DNA of 64,000 nt from Psychromarinibacter sp048262455 (GCA_048262455.1 JBLXFD010000014.1:1-64000); one strand, 5' to 3'. Shown: positions 20,045-30,785, counted from the first letter of the stretch. Notes: generated by a model not told the origin, from the sequence alone. Program-made: numbers and translations.

Positions 20045-21055
20045 ATGAAATTCCTTACTGGCGCAGCTGCGACCACTGCCCTGATGCTGGCCGCGCAGGC
20101 CGGCGTCGCCCAGGAGGCCGGCTGCGACGACGGCGAGATGGTGGTCAAGTTCGCCCACGTGGTGAACGAAGAGACCCACCCCAAGGGGATCGCCGCCAAC
20201 ATGCTGCGGGACCGCGTCAACGAAGAGATGAACGGCACCATGTGCATGGAGGTCTACCCGAACTCCACGCTCTACAACGACGACCAGGTGCTCGAGGCGA
20301 TGCTGCAGGGCGACGTGCAGCTGGCGGCCCCCTCGCTGTCGAAGTTCGAGACCTTCACCAAGGTCTTCCGCATCTTCGACCTGCCGTTCATGTTCAAGGA
20401 CATCGACGCGGTGGACCGGTTCCAGAACTCGGACACCGGTCAGGGCATGCTGGATTCCATGCAGCGCCGCGGCCTGCAGGGCCTGGCCTTCTGGCACAAC
20501 GGGATGAAGCAGTTCTCGGCCAGCAAGGCGCTGGAGATGCCCGGCGACGCGGCGGGGCTGAAGTTCCGGGTGCAGCCCTCTGACGTGCTGGTGGCGCAGA
20601 TGGAGGCGCTGAAGGCCAGCCCGCAGCCGATGGCCTTCTCGGAAGTCTACGGCGCGCTGCAGACCGGCGTTGTCGACGGGCAGGAGAACACCTGGTCCAA
20701 CATCTACGGCCAGAAGTTCTTCGAGGTGCAGGACGGCATCACCGAGACCAACCACGGCATCATCGACTACCTCGTGGTCGCCTCGGTCGACTGGCTGGAC
20801 AGCCTGGAGCCCGACGTGCGCGAGCAGTTCACCACCATCCTCGACGAAGTGACCGAAAGCCGCAACGCCGAGAGCTTCGCGGTGAACGAGGAAGCCAAGC
20901 AGCAGATCCTCGACGCCGGCGGCGTGGTGCGGCAACTGACGCCCGAGCAGCGCCAGGCCTGGGTCGACGCGATGAAGCCCGTCTGGGCACAGTTCGAAGG
21001 CGACGTGGGCGCCGAGAACATCGAGGCGGCGCAGAAGTTCAACGAAGCGATGTGA
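20045..21055 (+). CDS. dctP: TRAP transporter periplasmic solute-binding protein
   Basis: 336 residues, ATG with GGGAGG upstream. A signal peptide ends near AGVAQEA. The DctP fold is recognised from VVKFAHVVNEETHPKG, the AMLQGDVQLAAPS region and the binding arginine region GLKFRVQPSDV near residue 175, which grips the ligand carboxylate. It delivers an organic acid to the DctQM permease encoded next. C4-dicarboxylates are the default guess, but DctP homologues bind many 2-oxo and sugar acids. Confidence 0.93.
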   Translation: MKFLTGAAATTALMLAAQAGVAQEAGCDDGEMVVKFAHVVNEETHPKGIAANMLRDRVNEEMNGTMCMEVYPNSTLYNDDQVLEAMLQGDVQLAAPSLSKFETFTKVFRIFDLPFMFKDIDAVDRFQNSDTGQGMLDSMQRRGLQGLAFWHNGMKQFSASKALEMPGDAAGLKFRVQPSDVLVAQMEALKASPQPMAFSEVYGALQTGVVDGQENTWSNIYGQKFFEVQDGITETNHGIIDYLVVASVDWLDSLEPDVREQFTTILDEVTESRNAESFAVNEEAKQQILDAGGVVRQLTPEQRQAWVDAMKPVWAQFEGDVGAENIEAAQKFNEAM

Positions 21056-21141
21056 ACTGACGCCGCAGGACGGACCGGGAAGGGAGGCCCGGTCCGTCCG
21101 CGTACTCCTGCCAACGCAGCATCAACGGGAGGAGCCCTCGC

Positions 21142-21834
21142 ATGAGCGCAAGGGGGTATCGGCCGCGCAGCCGCATCGCGCGCGTGATCCACGAGATCGA
21201 GGAAACGGTTATCGCGGTCCTGCTGGGGCTGATGACCCTGGTGACATTCGTCAACGTGGTGCTGCGCTACGGCTTCAACACCTCGCTGATCTGGGGGCTG
21301 GAGGTCACGCTGATCCTCTTCGCCTGGCTGGTGCTGTTCGGGATCAGCTACGGCTTCAAGGTGACGGCCCACCTGGGGGTGGACGCCGTGACCAACCTGT
21401 TCCCGCCCGCCGGACGGCGCGCGCTGGCGCTGCTGTCCGCCTTCATCTGCATCGCCTACGCCCTGCTGCTGCTGAAGGGCGCCTGGGACTACTTCGCCCC
21501 CTTCGCGGCGCTGCAGCCCACCAACGGGCGCTGGTTTCCCACCGGCTTTACCGAGAACGTGCGCGACCGGGCCTTCTACGTTACCGACCAGGTGCCGATG
21601 CTGGGTATCTTCCGCTGGCTGGAGGACACGATCAACTACGGCGAGGCCTACGACAAGCTGCCCCGCGTGGTGCCCTACGCCATGCTGCCCTTCGCCGCCG
21701 CGCTGATCCTGTTCAGGATCCTGCAGGCGACGGTTGACCTATTCACCGGCCGGCGGGATTCCATGATCGTCAGCCACGAGGCGGAGGACGCGGTGGATGC
21801 CGCCGCCGCCGAGGCCCGGGCCGGGGAGCGCTGA
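21142..21834 (+). CDS. dctQ: TRAP transporter small permease subunit
   Basis: 230 residues with four predicted membrane segments (about 22-42, 52-70, 90-108 and 185-205). It matches DctQ by the LRYGFNTSLIWGLEVTLILFAW-type segment after the first helix. There is an extra stretch of about 40 residues in the periplasmic loop between helices 3 and 4 (PTNGRWFPTGFTENVRDR...) that makes it longer than the usual 160-180 residues. It lies 86 bases after dctP and one base before dctM. Confidence 0.9.
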   Translation: MSARGYRPRSRIARVIHEIEETVIAVLLGLMTLVTFVNVVLRYGFNTSLIWGLEVTLILFAWLVLFGISYGFKVTAHLGVDAVTNLFPPAGRRALALLSAFICIAYALLLLKGAWDYFAPFAALQPTNGRWFPTGFTENVRDRAFYVTDQVPMLGIFRWLEDTINYGEAYDKLPRVVPYAMLPFAAALILFRILQATVDLFTGRRDSMIVSHEAEDAVDAAAAEARAGER

Positions 21835-21835
21835 G

Positions 21836-23281
21836 ATGGATGTTGTCCTGCTGTTCGTGATGGTGATCGGCCTGCTGCTGCTGGGGGTGCCGATCGCGGT
21901 GTCGCTGGGGCTGTCCTCGATCATCTTCCTGCTGGCCTTCTCCAGCACCTCGCTCGCCTCAATCGCGCAGTCGATGTACCAGGCCATGGCCGGGCACTAT
22001 ACGCTGCTGGCGATCCCCTTCTTCATCCTGGCGTCGTCATTCATGTCCACGGGCGGCGTGGCGCGGCGGATCATCCGCTTTTCCATCGCCATCGTCGGGC
22101 ACCTGCCGGGCGGGCTGGCGATCGCGGGGGTCTTTGCCTGCATGCTGTTCGCGGCGCTCTCGGGCTCGTCGCCCGCGACCGTGGTGGCCATCGGGTCCAT
22201 CGTCATCGCCGGGATGCGGCAGGTGGGGTATTCGCGCGATTTCGCGGCCGGGGTGATCTGCAACGCCGGCACGCTGGGCATCCTGATCCCGCCCTCCATC
22301 GTCATGGTGGTCTATGCCTCGGCCACCGACGTCTCGGTGGGCCGGATGTTCCTGGCGGGGGTTATCCCGGGGCTGCTGGCGGGCTTCATGCTGATGGCCG
22401 CGATCTACATCATCGCCGTGACGCGCAACCTGCCCAAGGGCGAGTGGCAGGGCTGGGGCGAGGTCTGGGCCTCGGCGCGCGAGGCGGGCTGGGGCCTGTT
22501 CCTGATCGTCATCATCCTCGGCGGCATCTACGGCGGCATCTTCACCCCCACAGAGGCGGCGGCGGTGGCGGCGGTCTATGCCTTCCTGATCGCCAGCTTC
22601 GTCTACCGCGACATGGGACCCCTGGCCGCAAAGCCCGTGGCGCCGGCCTCGTCGGACTACCTCGAGCCGCAGAAGGGCGCGCTGAACGCCGCCGTGGCCC
22701 CGCCCGCGCCGCGCAACGCGACGCTGCTGCAGCGGCCCTGGGCGCTGGTCACGGTGTTCTTCCACCGCGACACCCGCGACACGCTGCTGGAGGCGGGCAA
22801 GCTGACCATCATGCTGATGTTCATCATCGCCAACGCGCTGATCCTCAAGCACGTGCTGACCGACGAGCAGATCCCCCAGCAGATCGCCCGCTCGATGATC
22901 TCGGCCGGGTTCGGCGCGGTGATGTTCCTGGTGATCGTCAACGTGATCCTGCTGATCGGCGGCCAGTTCATGGAGCCCTCGGGCCTGATCGTGATCGTCG
23001 CGCCGCTGGTCTTCCCGATCGCCATCCAGCTGGGGATCGACCCGATCCACCTGGGCATCATCATGGTGGTGAACATGGAGATCGGGATGATCACGCCGCC
23101 GGTGGGGCTGAACCTCTTCGTCACCTCCGGGGTGGCGGGGATGTCGATGATGCGGGTGGTGAAGGCGGCGCTGCCGTTCCTGGGGATCCTGTTCATCTTC
23201 CTGATCATGGTGACCTACATCCCCTGGCTGTCGACCTGGCTGCCGACGACCTTCATGGGGCCGGAGATCATTACCCGGTAG
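21836..23281 (+). CDS. dctM: TRAP transporter large permease subunit
   Basis: 481 residues with about twelve membrane segments. It contains the DctM signatures LSGSSPATVVAIG and EPSGLIVIVAPLVFPIA. This is the sodium-driven channel-forming subunit. About 60 residues in the central cytoplasmic loop (RDMGPLAAKPVAPASSDYLE and the Ala/Pro-rich stretch after it) make it longer than the usual 430. Start is one base after the dctQ stop (TGAGATG). Confidence 0.93.
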   Translation: MDVVLLFVMVIGLLLLGVPIAVSLGLSSIIFLLAFSSTSLASIAQSMYQAMAGHYTLLAIPFFILASSFMSTGGVARRIIRFSIAIVGHLPGGLAIAGVFACMLFAALSGSSPATVVAIGSIVIAGMRQVGYSRDFAAGVICNAGTLGILIPPSIVMVVYASATDVSVGRMFLAGVIPGLLAGFMLMAAIYIIAVTRNLPKGEWQGWGEVWASAREAGWGLFLIVIILGGIYGGIFTPTEAAAVAAVYAFLIASFVYRDMGPLAAKPVAPASSDYLEPQKGALNAAVAPPAPRNATLLQRPWALVTVFFHRDTRDTLLEAGKLTIMLMFIIANALILKHVLTDEQIPQQIARSMISAGFGAVMFLVIVNVILLIGGQFMEPSGLIVIVAPLVFPIAIQLGIDPIHLGIIMVVNMEIGMITPPVGLNLFVTSGVAGMSMMRVVKAALPFLGILFIFLIMVTYIPWLSTWLPTTFMGPEIITR

Positions 23282-23290
23282 GGTTTTGTC

Positions 23291-23365
23291 CGGGGGCGCG
23301 CCTGCCTTGGGGCGCGCCCCCGGGCAGGCGCGGCGCCGTAGGTATTTTTGACAAGAAGAAGCTGG
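23291..23365 (+). repeat. Hairpin plus TATTTTTG-box element, copy 1
   Basis: A 12-bp stem (CGGGGGCGCGCC / GGCGCGCCCCCG, 23291-23322) follows the dctM stop by ten bases, then TATTTTTGACAAGAAGAAG lies at 23343-23361. The box recurs at 35.55 kb (reverse strand) and 48.79 kb, each time after strong G/C hairpins at a gene end. The site lies between convergent dctM and mmsB. Confidence 0.7.
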
Positions 23366-23382
23366 AAGAGGGGCGCGGGCGG

Positions 23383-24252
23383 TCAGCGGCCGCGCTTTTC
23401 GAAGCGGGGGAGCATGGCGGAGAAGTCCTTTCCGGCGCCATCCTCCTGCTCGACGAACTGCGCGTAAAGCTCGGCGGCGCGGGCGCCCATGGGGGTGTCG
23501 GCGTCCACCGCCTCGGCGGCCTGCTGGCTGAGGCGCAGGTCCTTGAGCATCAGTTCCGCCGCGAAGCCGGGCCTGTAGCCGTTGTCGGCGGGGGATTTCG
23601 GGCCGACGCCGGGGGCGGGGCAGTAGGCGTTCATCGACCACGAGTAGCCCGAGGAGGTCGAGACCACGTCGAACATCGCCTGCCGCTCCAGCCCCAGCTT
23701 GTCAGCCAGCGCGAAGGCCTCGCAGGTGGCGATCATGGTGGCGCCGAGGATCATGTTGTTGCAGATCTTCGCCGCCTGGCCATTGCCAGAGGGCCCGCAG
23801 AGAACCGCCTTCTGGCCCATGATGTCGAACAGCTCTGCCACCGCCGCGAAGGCGGTGTCGCTGCCGCCCACCATGAAGGTCAGCGTGCCCGCCGCGGCGC
23901 CGGTTATGCCGCCCGAGACCGGCGCGTCCAGTGGCTGAAGGCCCGCCGCCTCGGCCTCGGCGGCCACGGCGCGGGCGCTTTCCACGTCGACGGTGGAGCA
24001 GTCCAGCAGCACCGCGCCCCGGTCCATCGACGGGATTACCTGCCGCGCCACCTTCCGCAGGATCTCGCCGTTGGGCAGCATGGTGATGACCACCTGCGCG
24101 CCCCGCGCCGCCTCGGCGGCAGAGCCCGCGGCGGTGACGCCCTCGGGGCAGGGAGCGGCGAGGTCGAAGCCCGCCACCTGGTGCCCCGCCTTCGCGAGGT
24201 TGGCCGCCATGGGCGCGCCCATGTTTCCCAACCCGATGAACCCGATCTTCAT
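23383..24252 (-). CDS. mmsB: 3-hydroxyisobutyrate dehydrogenase
   Basis: 289 residues, ATG with GGAGG upstream. It oxidises 3-hydroxyisobutyrate to methylmalonate semialdehyde in valine breakdown. The Rossmann motif GFIGLGNMGAPMAANL is at residues 4-19; the substrate-binding DAPVSGG is near 116, and the catalytic lysine lies in GNGQAAKICNN near 168. It is the last gene of acd-hibch-mmsB, overlapping the hydrolase gene by four bases. The next enzyme, MmsA, is encoded 5 kb away on the same strand. Confidence 0.93.
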   Translation of the reverse strand: MKIGFIGLGNMGAPMAANLAKAGHQVAGFDLAAPCPEGVTAAGSAAEAARGAQVVITMLPNGEILRKVARQVIPSMDRGAVLLDCSTVDVESARAVAAEAEAAGLQPLDAPVSGGITGAAAGTLTFMVGGSDTAFAAVAELFDIMGQKAVLCGPSGNGQAAKICNNMILGATMIATCEAFALADKLGLERQAMFDVVSTSSGYSWSMNAYCPAPGVGPKSPADNGYRPGFAAELMLKDLRLSQQAAEAVDADTPMGARAAELYAQFVEQEDGAGKDFSAMLPRFEKRGR

Positions 24253-25277
24253 GCCTCGTCCCTCCATGTCAGCTCGTCTTCTCCCAGCGGGACCAGCATC
24301 GCGCGGGCCTCGGCCTCTGTGACGCCGTCCAGCGCGTGGCGCCAGCGCGGCTGGCGGTCCTTGTCGATGATCGCGGCGCGGATGCCCTCGAGGAAATCGC
24401 CGTGGTCAAGCGCGCGGAAGGTGAAGCGGAACTCGCGCGTCAGGGCCAGGCGGATCGCCGGGTCCTCGCGCTGTTGCTCCAGCAGGATCTGCGTGGCGGC
24501 GAGCGACAGGGGAGAGCCCGCGCGCAGCGCCTTCAGGGCGGCGGCGGTAAGCTCGCTGCCGTCCCGGTCCAGCCGCGCGGCGAGGTCCGGCAGGGGAGCG
24601 GGGGCGAAGAGCCGGTCGATCGCCTCGCTTTGCGCGGCCAGCGGCGCCTCGGGCGGGCTCTGTCCCTCCGGCAGCGCGGCGTCGCGGCAGAGCGCCTCGA
24701 TGGCGGCGGGCCAGTCGGCCTCGGGCAGGTAGGCATCGGCGAACCCCGCCGCCACCGCGTCCCCGGGCCCCATCCGCGCGCCGGTGAGGCCGAGGTATTC
24801 GCCCATCCGCCCCGGCGCCCGTGCCAGCAGCAGCGAGCCGCCCACGTCCGGCACGAGCCCGATGCCGCATTCCGGCATGGCGATGCGGCTGCTGTCGCCC
24901 ACCACGCGGCAGGCGCAGTGACAGCCGACGCCGACGCCGCCCCCCATGGTGAAGCCCTGCAGGAAGGCGACGGTGGGCTTGGGGTAGTCCGCGATCAGCG
25001 CGTTCATGCGGTACTCGTCGCGCCAGAAGGCGCGGGGGTAGGCGAGGTCGCCGGCCTTGCCGCGCCGGTAGATCTCGGCGATGTCGCCGCCGGCGCAGAA
25101 GGCGCGCTCGCCCTCGGCGTCGATGACCACCACCTCGACCGCCGGATCCCCGCGCCAGTCCTGCAGCGCCGCCTCGATCGCCAGCGACATGTCCCAGGTC
25201 AGCGCGTTCAGCGCCTGCGGCCGGGCCAGGGTGATGCGCCCGGCGCGGCCCTCGGTGCGGATGCGGACCCCGGTCAC
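24249..25277 (-). CDS. 3-hydroxyisobutyryl-CoA hydrolase (enoyl-CoA hydratase/isomerase family)
   Basis: 342 residues from a GTG that overlaps the upstream stop by four bases (GTGA). The crotonase fold shows AFCAGGDIAEIYRRG and the oxyanion-hole stretch GFTMGGGVGVGCHC; the length of 340-350 and the conserved PECGIGLVPDVGGS separate hydrolases from ordinary 260-residue hydratases. It releases CoA from 3-hydroxyisobutyryl-CoA in valine degradation. Encoded between the acyl-CoA dehydrogenase and mmsB, which supports the assignment. Confidence 0.9.
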   Translation of the reverse strand: MTGVRIRTEGRAGRITLARPQALNALTWDMSLAIEAALQDWRGDPAVEVVVIDAEGERAFCAGGDIAEIYRRGKAGDLAYPRAFWRDEYRMNALIADYPKPTVAFLQGFTMGGGVGVGCHCACRVVGDSSRIAMPECGIGLVPDVGGSLLLARAPGRMGEYLGLTGARMGPGDAVAAGFADAYLPEADWPAAIEALCRDAALPEGQSPPEAPLAAQSEAIDRLFAPAPLPDLAARLDRDGSELTAAALKALRAGSPLSLAATQILLEQQREDPAIRLALTREFRFTFRALDHGDFLEGIRAAIIDKDRQPRWRHALDGVTEAEARAMLVPLGEDELTWRDEA

Positions 25278-26419
25278 GCCCGCTCTGCCAGCAGCTGGCG
25301 CGCCACGATCAGGCGCATGATCTCGTTGGTGCCCTCGAGGATCTGGTGCACCCGCAGGTCGCGCACGATCTTTTCGATCCCGTAGTCGGCAAGGTAGCCG
25401 TAGCCGCCGTGCAGCTGCAGGCACTGGTCGGCGACGCGGCTGCCGGCCTCGGTGACGAACTTCTTGGCCATGGCGCAGAAGCGGGTGGCGTCGGGGGCGC
25501 GCTGGTCCAGCTTCCACGCCGCCTGCCGCAGGAAGACGCGGGCGGCCTGCAACTCTGTCTCCATCTCCGCCACGCGGAACTGCAGCGCCTGGAACTGGTC
25601 CAGCGTCTGGCCGAAGGCGCGGCGTTCGGCCATGTAGTCCAGCGTCGCCTCCAGCGCCGCCTGCGCCGCGCCCAGCGAGCAGGCAGAGATGTTCAGCCGC
25701 CCGCCGTCGAGGCCCGCCATGGCGTACTTGAACCCTTCGCCCTCGCGCCCCACGAGGTTCTCCGGCAGGGTCACGCAGTCGTCGAACTGCACCTGCGCCG
25801 TGGGCTGCGAGCGCCAGCCCATCTTGTCCTCGGGCGCGCCGAAGCTGAGGCCGGGGGTGCCCGCGAAGGCGATCACCGCGGAGATGCCGCGGGGGCCGTC
25901 CTCGCCGGTGCGCACCATGGCGAGGTAGGCGTCGGAATAGCCGCCGCCGGAGATGAAGGCCTTGGTGCCGTTCAGGCGCCAGCCCTCGTTCGTCCGCTCG
26001 GCCCGGGTACGCAGCGCCGCGGCGTCGGAGCCGGAGCCGGGTTCGGTCAGGCAGTAGGAGAACACCGTCTTCATGGCGATGCCGTCCGGCAGCACCCGCG
26101 CCTTCATCTCGTCCGAGCCGTAGCGGTCGATCATCCCGAGGCACATGTTGTGGATCGACAGGAAGGCCGCCACCGAGGCGCAGGAGCGGCTGAGCGCCTC
26201 GAAGACCAGCGTGCCGTCCAGCCGGCTGAGCCCGGCGCCGCCGCTGTCCTCGCCCACGTAGAGCCCGCCGAAGCCAAGCTCGGCCAGCGACGTCCACAGA
26301 TCGCGCGGCATGGTGCCCGCGGCCTCCCATTCCCGGGCGTGCGGGGCGATGCGTTCCTCGCCGAAGGCGCGCGCCATGTCGTGGATGGCGGTCTGTTCCT
26401 CGCTCAGCGCAAAATCCAT
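25274..26419 (-). CDS. Acyl-CoA dehydrogenase, probably isobutyryl-CoA dehydrogenase
   Basis: 381 residues. Family motifs: YCLTEPGSGSDAA near residue 122 and the C-terminal QILEGTNEIMRLIVAR; the catalytic glutamate is expected in the EGTNE stretch. It oxidises short branched acyl-CoAs with FAD and passes electrons to ETF. Isobutyryl-CoA is inferred from the two downstream valine-pathway genes. Four-base overlap with the next gene. Confidence 0.9.
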   Translation of the reverse strand: MDFALSEEQTAIHDMARAFGEERIAPHAREWEAAGTMPRDLWTSLAELGFGGLYVGEDSGGAGLSRLDGTLVFEALSRSCASVAAFLSIHNMCLGMIDRYGSDEMKARVLPDGIAMKTVFSYCLTEPGSGSDAAALRTRAERTNEGWRLNGTKAFISGGGYSDAYLAMVRTGEDGPRGISAVIAFAGTPGLSFGAPEDKMGWRSQPTAQVQFDDCVTLPENLVGREGEGFKYAMAGLDGGRLNISACSLGAAQAALEATLDYMAERRAFGQTLDQFQALQFRVAEMETELQAARVFLRQAAWKLDQRAPDATRFCAMAKKFVTEAGSRVADQCLQLHGGYGYLADYGIEKIVRDLRVHQILEGTNEIMRLIVARQLLAERA

Positions 26420-26476
26420 CTGCCGTCCTCCCTGGCCGGTCTCAGGGTCGGGCAGGCGCGGCGGTTTTGCAAGCGG

Positions 26477-27607
26477 TCAGAGGTCGGCGGTGAACTCTTC
26501 GATCATCGCGTTCATCATCGCCCGCATGGCCTTGTCCTCGTCGCCCGACAGCTCCAACTCGGCGGCGTGGATGGTGCGCTGGCGGTCCGAGGCGTTGCCA
26601 GAGACGAAGATGTCCCGCGCGCCCGCCACCTCGGCGAGGCATCCCAGCGCCTCGGCGTCCTCGGCGACCATCTCGATCCATTCCTCCAGCAGCTCGTCGA
26701 AGGGCACGATCTCGCCGCGGCCGAAGTCGATCAGCCCCTCGGACATGCCGTAACGCTGCGCACGCCAGCGGTTCTCGGAGACGAGGAAGCTGTCGTAGAT
26801 CCGCCAGCGCTGGTTCTTCTGGCGCAGCCGCCAGAGCATCCGCATGGTGGCCTGGGTCAGCGCCGCCAGCGTCAGCGCGTGTTCCATCCGGGGGGCGATG
26901 TCGCAGACCCGGGATTCCAGCGTCCTGAACCGGCCCGAGGGGCGCATGTCCCACCAGATCTTGGTGCTGTCCTCGATGACGCCGACGTCCACCAGCGCCT
27001 GCACCGACCGCTGGTATTCGCCGTAGCTGCCCAGCCGCGGCGGCAGGCCGGTGCGGGGCAGGTTGTGGATCACCGTCATCCGGTAGCTGGCCAGCCCGGT
27101 ATCCTCGCCCTGCCAGTAGGGGGACGAGCAGCTGAGCGCCAGCAGGTGGGGCAGGAAGTAGCCGAACTGGTTCATCAGGTCGATGCGCAGGTCGTCCTCG
27201 CCGATGCCCACGTGGCAGTGCATCCCGCAGATCAGCAGCCGCCGCGCGACGCCGCCAAGGTCCTGGCGCAACCCATCGTAGCGTTCCTTGGGGGTGTGGT
27301 GCTGGTCCTGCCAGCGCGCCACCGGGTGGCAGGAGGTGCCCAGCACCGCCAGCCCGTGGCGTTCCGCCTGGCCGGCGATGCAGGCGCGGAGGCGCTTGAG
27401 GTCCTCGCGCGCCGCGCCGATGTCGCCGCAGACCTTGGTGCCGATCTCGATCTGGCAGTTCATGTATTCGTGCGAGACCTGGTCGCCCAGCTCTGCCTCG
27501 CAGGCCTGCATCATCTCCTCGGGGACGGCGGCCACGTCCAGCGTGTCCTTGTGGACGAGAAGGTATTCCTCCTCGATCCCGAGAGTGAAATCCGGCGTCT
27601 GCCCCAT
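26477..27607 (-). CDS. Carboxylate-amine ligase (glutamate-cysteine ligase type 2/YbdK family)
   Basis: 376 residues. Opens with FTLGIEEEYLLV, the GCS2-family signature with metal-binding glutamates, and contains GMHCHVGI near 128. Such enzymes join a carboxylate to an amine with ATP; YbdK has weak glutamate-cysteine ligase activity. The physiological substrates are not known. Expressed from its own promoter or behind nothing: it is the only gene on this strand before a 387-base gap and sits just upstream of the acyl-CoA dehydrogenase gene's promoter region on the far side. Confidence 0.85.
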   Translation of the reverse strand: MGQTPDFTLGIEEEYLLVHKDTLDVAAVPEEMMQACEAELGDQVSHEYMNCQIEIGTKVCGDIGAAREDLKRLRACIAGQAERHGLAVLGTSCHPVARWQDQHHTPKERYDGLRQDLGGVARRLLICGMHCHVGIGEDDLRIDLMNQFGYFLPHLLALSCSSPYWQGEDTGLASYRMTVIHNLPRTGLPPRLGSYGEYQRSVQALVDVGVIEDSTKIWWDMRPSGRFRTLESRVCDIAPRMEHALTLAALTQATMRMLWRLRQKNQRWRIYDSFLVSENRWRAQRYGMSEGLIDFGRGEIVPFDELLEEWIEMVAEDAEALGCLAEVAGARDIFVSGNASDRQRTIHAAELELSGDEDKAMRAMMNAMIEEFTADL

Positions 27608-27994
27608 CTGGGTCTCCGTCTGCTCTTGCCACCTTGGCTGAAGGGTAGGCGGGGGCGCGGGACAATCAATGAAGGAAGGATTTTCGCCGGGAACCGGGCG
27701 CGACGGGTCCGATTGGGGCGAAACCGGGGCAGTGTGACGGGCAGGCGCGCGGGGCAGCGTGTTCAGGCAGAAGTCCGGGGGGTGAAAGGTGCCCCAGCGG
27801 CAATCCCCGCGAAATAAGGGGATCTGCCATGCGCGTTATGGTTGTGACGTGTGCCGGACAGTTGAACAACCTTAGGATGTAGGATCGGCGCGTGCACTCG
27901 CGCAATTTCCGAACATTCGCTCAGGTTGTGCCCCATTCAGGTCGCGATTCGGTAGCATCTTGTTAACTGTTGAAGACATGAAAGGGACATTGCG
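27608..27994. other. Intergenic region between divergent genes, no gene seen
   Basis: 387 bases hold the promoters of the ligase gene and of the 221-residue membrane protein gene. No convincing pair of -35/-10 boxes, hairpin or RNA was identified. The right half (27840-27990) is clearly less GC-rich than its surroundings and contains a GTTAAC at about 27962-27967, close to the right-hand gene start. Confidence 0.5.
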
Positions 27995-28660
27995 ATGCAC
28001 TCGCGGGTCAGACAGGAACGGCAGCCGGCCTCGGAATGGCGCAGCATCAGTCTGCGGACCACGGCCGTCGGTTACACCGTTCGCGAAGACGCCAGCCGCT
28101 TCCGCAAGGAGGTCTGCGCCGAGATCGCGCTGCGGTTCACCGGGATCGCCTCGATCCTCGCCGCCTACTTCCAGTGGTTCGCCCCGGCGCTGCTGCTGCT
28201 GACCCCACCCGTCTGGGCGCAGGCGATGCTGTCGGTGGTCTTCGGGGGCACCGGGCTGGTGCTGTACCTGCTGTCGGCGCGGGGCTTCCGGCGCGAGTTG
28301 CAGACCGACCTGAAGCGGCGCGAGCTGCGGGTGGTCAAGCTGAACGCCCGGGGCGCCGGGCTGATCCGGGCGCGAATTCCCATGGGGGCGATCGACAGCC
28401 TTTACCTGCGCCGCAGCGATACCGAGAACCTCGCGGCACTGATGCTGCGCGGCGCGGACGGCGAGACCTGCCTGATGCGCGGACCCGAGGAAGAGCTGGA
28501 GACGCTGCACCGCAAGCTGTGCCGCGACATCACCGTGGCGATGCAGGCCGAGAACGCCGCCCGCCAGGTGCAGCCCCGCCGCGTGGTGCCGCGCCGCCAC
28601 TCGCGCCGGGCCCATGGCCTGCGCGGCGGCGCGCTGCCGGCCGGTTCCGTCACCGCCTGA
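27995..28660 (+). CDS. Membrane protein of unknown function with two transmembrane segments
   Basis: 221 residues, AAGGGA upstream of the ATG. Two hydrophobic segments (about 46-66 and 72-94) lie between a basic N-terminus and a cytoplasmic C-terminal domain of about 110 residues that looks like a small beta-rich (PH-like) domain: RRELRVVKLNARGAGLIRAR followed by IDSLYLRRSDTENLAALML. The extreme C-terminus is very rich in Arg (RRVVPRRHSRRAHG). Not recognised; the layout resembles bacterial PH-domain membrane proteins. Convergent with the next gene, three bases between stops. Confidence 0.65.
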   Translation: MHSRVRQERQPASEWRSISLRTTAVGYTVREDASRFRKEVCAEIALRFTGIASILAAYFQWFAPALLLLTPPVWAQAMLSVVFGGTGLVLYLLSARGFRRELQTDLKRRELRVVKLNARGAGLIRARIPMGAIDSLYLRRSDTENLAALMLRGADGETCLMRGPEEELETLHRKLCRDITVAMQAENAARQVQPRRVVPRRHSRRAHGLRGGALPAGSVTA

Positions 28661-28663
28661 CCT

Positions 28664-29080
28664 TCAGGCAGACCGCTTGGCCAGCGCGTCAAAGCTGGTT
28701 TCCCGAACCCCCAGCAGGGCCAGCGCCTCGGCCTCGTCGTCCTGCACCACCTGCACCACGATGCTGGTGCCCTCCCAGGACCGGCGGATCAACTGCACCA
28801 TGCTCTGGCCGATGGGGGTGGGGGCGTAGTAGACGAACAGGCTTTGCGGCGCCGAGACGAAGGCCTCTGCCTTCTGGGCCTGCAGCTCGAAGAACTTCAT
28901 GAAATCCCGCTCGAACCCCGTCAGGCGCGACAGGTCCACCAGCTGCCGCTGGCCCGGCTTGAAGTTGGGATCCTGCATGTAGCGGCCGAAGGTCTCGACC
29001 GTGTCGGCAATCCAGGCGAAGCCCTCATAGCGGACGTAGACGACGCCCAGCTCGGGAAGAATGCGGTAGCTCAACGGCAT
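28664..29080 (-). CDS. Conserved-type hypothetical protein, STAS/SpoIIAA-like fold suspected
   Basis: 138 residues, soluble, no signal. It starts MPLSYRILPELGVVYVRYEG and contains QLVDLSRLTGFERDF, an alternation of strands and helices like SpoIIAA/STAS-like proteins. A central stretch SLFVYYAPTPIGQSMVQLI is well ordered. No catalytic motif was seen. It follows mmsA on the same strand but is separated from it by a strong terminator, so it is likely a separate unit. Confidence 0.6.
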   Translation of the reverse strand: MPLSYRILPELGVVYVRYEGFAWIADTVETFGRYMQDPNFKPGQRQLVDLSRLTGFERDFMKFFELQAQKAEAFVSAPQSLFVYYAPTPIGQSMVQLIRRSWEGTSIVVQVVQDDEAEALALLGVRETSFDALAKRSA

Positions 29081-29100
29081 AAAATTCGACGCACACCAAC

Positions 29101-29132
29101 AAAAAAAGGCGCCCGGGCAGGCCGGACGCCTT
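29101..29132 (-). terminator. Rho-independent terminator of mmsA
   Basis: On the minus strand, AAGGCGTCCGG - CCTG - CCCGGGCGCCTT-type hairpin (11 pairs with one G-U) is followed by seven T residues. It lies 27 bases past the mmsA stop. Confidence 0.9.
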
Positions 29133-29158
29133 CATTATGTCCGCTCGGGACCTTCGGA

Positions 29159-30658
<1,500 letters not shown>

Positions 30659-30750
30659 GGTCGCGTGCTCCTCATGCTGGCGCACCGGGGCAGGGGGCCC
30701 GGCTTTGGCGCGACCATAGGCTTGCAGGATTGCCCGGAAAAGGGTGAGTT

Positions 30751-30768
30751 TGCCAAAAGCATTTTGCA
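30751..30768. promoter_or_regulatory. LysR-type operator candidate upstream of mmsA
   Basis: TGCCAAAA-GCA-TTTTGCA is an imperfect inverted repeat with a T-N11-A-like layout, in the space between divergent mmsA and its LysR gene. Its presence argues that the LysR protein starts at 30786 and not at the GTG at 30744. Binding is inferred. Confidence 0.45.
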
Positions 30769-30785
30769 GGAATGGGGGTGCGCGC

